In this document: one piece after another, positions 12,160 to 12,326 of the stretch
How positions within the stretch are numbered: the first letter of the stretch is position 1
How the letters are laid out: each line of letters begins with the position of its first letter
DNA from: an uncultured Eubacterium sp.
Lineage (GTDB): Bacteria > Bacillota > Clostridia > Lachnospirales > Lachnospiraceae
Reading direction: 5' to 3'
Length of the DNA: 12,326 bases
Assembly (NCBI GenBank): GCA_910579075.1
Contig: CAJTSV010000109.1
Coordinates: forward strand, 1-12,326
Position numbers and translations under genes: made by a program
The notes under the pieces: model-generated
Database searches by the model: none
Seen by the model: only the letters and a program-made list of their open reading frames with translations
What the model was told of the DNA's origin: nothing

Positions 12160-12324
12160 ATGAGAAAATATAAAATCGCAGCACTGATTGGAATGGTAAT
12201 TATGGGAACCGGTTCTTTTATGGCGTGCCTGTGTACGGCTCAGGCCCCGGCTATGATTGGAAATGCACTGCTTGTCATCAGCCTTTTTATTATGGCGTAT
12301 GCGTTTTCCTCGTGGCAGCCATAG
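12160..12324 (+). CDS. Small probable membrane protein (54 aa)
   Basis: Unrecognised. The ATG at 12160 has an excellent GGAGGG about 9 nt upstream, so I prefer it over the in-frame TTG at 12136. The protein has two hydrophobic segments, IAALIGMVIMGTGSFMACLC (about 6-25) and MIGNALLVISLFIMAYAFS (about 32-50), with a short loop between (TAQAPA) and a basic N-terminus (MRKYK). This suggests a two-pass membrane hairpin with both ends inside. The first segment could also be read as a signal or lipoprotein-like leader, but no clear lipobox is seen. Confidence 0.6.
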   Translation: MRKYKIAALIGMVIMGTGSFMACLCTAQAPAMIGNALLVISLFIMAYAFSSWQP

Positions 12325-12326
12325 GA

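Noticed and set aside
1..12326. CRISPR arrays, tRNA or rRNA genes, transposases, integrase genes
   Set aside because: None seen: no regularly spaced repeats, no cloverleaf or rRNA segments noticed, and no recombinase motifs in any frame.

Overview
The window looks like a chromosomal segment of a Clostridia bacterium, most likely Lachnospiraceae. The main reason is the complete Firmicutes-style gene order rimP-nusA-rnpM(ylxR)-ylxQ-infB-rbfA-nrnA-truB-ribF. Supporting signs are GGAGG-type ribosome binding sites, GTG starts coupled by overlaps, and a NusA with a long acidic tail. The toxin-antitoxin and small HTH families in the left part are also ones I associate with gut Lachnospiraceae. The family-level assignment is inference.

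Left part (1-3190): AT-rich, gene-poor accessory DNA with much decay. It opens inside a ClpP-type serine protease whose 5' end lies outside the window. Next come a 55-codon ORF of unknown function, a faint 52-codon remnant and a short TPR protein that starts in mid-repeat. The last two lie between two direct copies of a terminator-plus-toxin-tail sequence. On the minus strand is a compact cassette of four overlapping genes: two small Cro/C1-type HTH proteins, a RelE/ParE-type toxin and a RelB-like antitoxin. It has a good promoter and is followed by a truncated YafQ-like toxin. The second HTH gene appears frameshifted, and the toxin's 3' end depends on a run of six G. From 2700 to 3190 there is a Cys-rich mini-ORF on the minus strand, then the promoter and a structured leader for the rightward operon.

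Right part (3193-11897): nine tightly packed plus-strand genes for ribosome maturation (rimP, rbfA), transcription elongation, termination and antitermination (nusA), RNase P modulation (rnpM), a kink-turn-binding L7Ae-like protein (ylxQ), translation initiation (infB), nanoRNA and nucleotide turnover (nrnA), tRNA pseudouridylation (truB) and FMN/FAD synthesis (ribF). Gaps are at most about 35 nt and several starts overlap the preceding stop, so this is almost certainly one operon with translational coupling. A strong hairpin and T-run after ribF should end it.

Right edge (11990-12324): two short ORFs encoding probable membrane proteins, in tandem and unrecognised.

I see no wholly new defence or mobile system. 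The points most worth a second look are the overlapping HTH-HTH-toxin-antitoxin cassette with its frameshift and G-tract, the duplicated toxin-tail repeats, the perfect 14-bp hairpin in the rimP leader, and the Cys-rich mini-ORF beside it.
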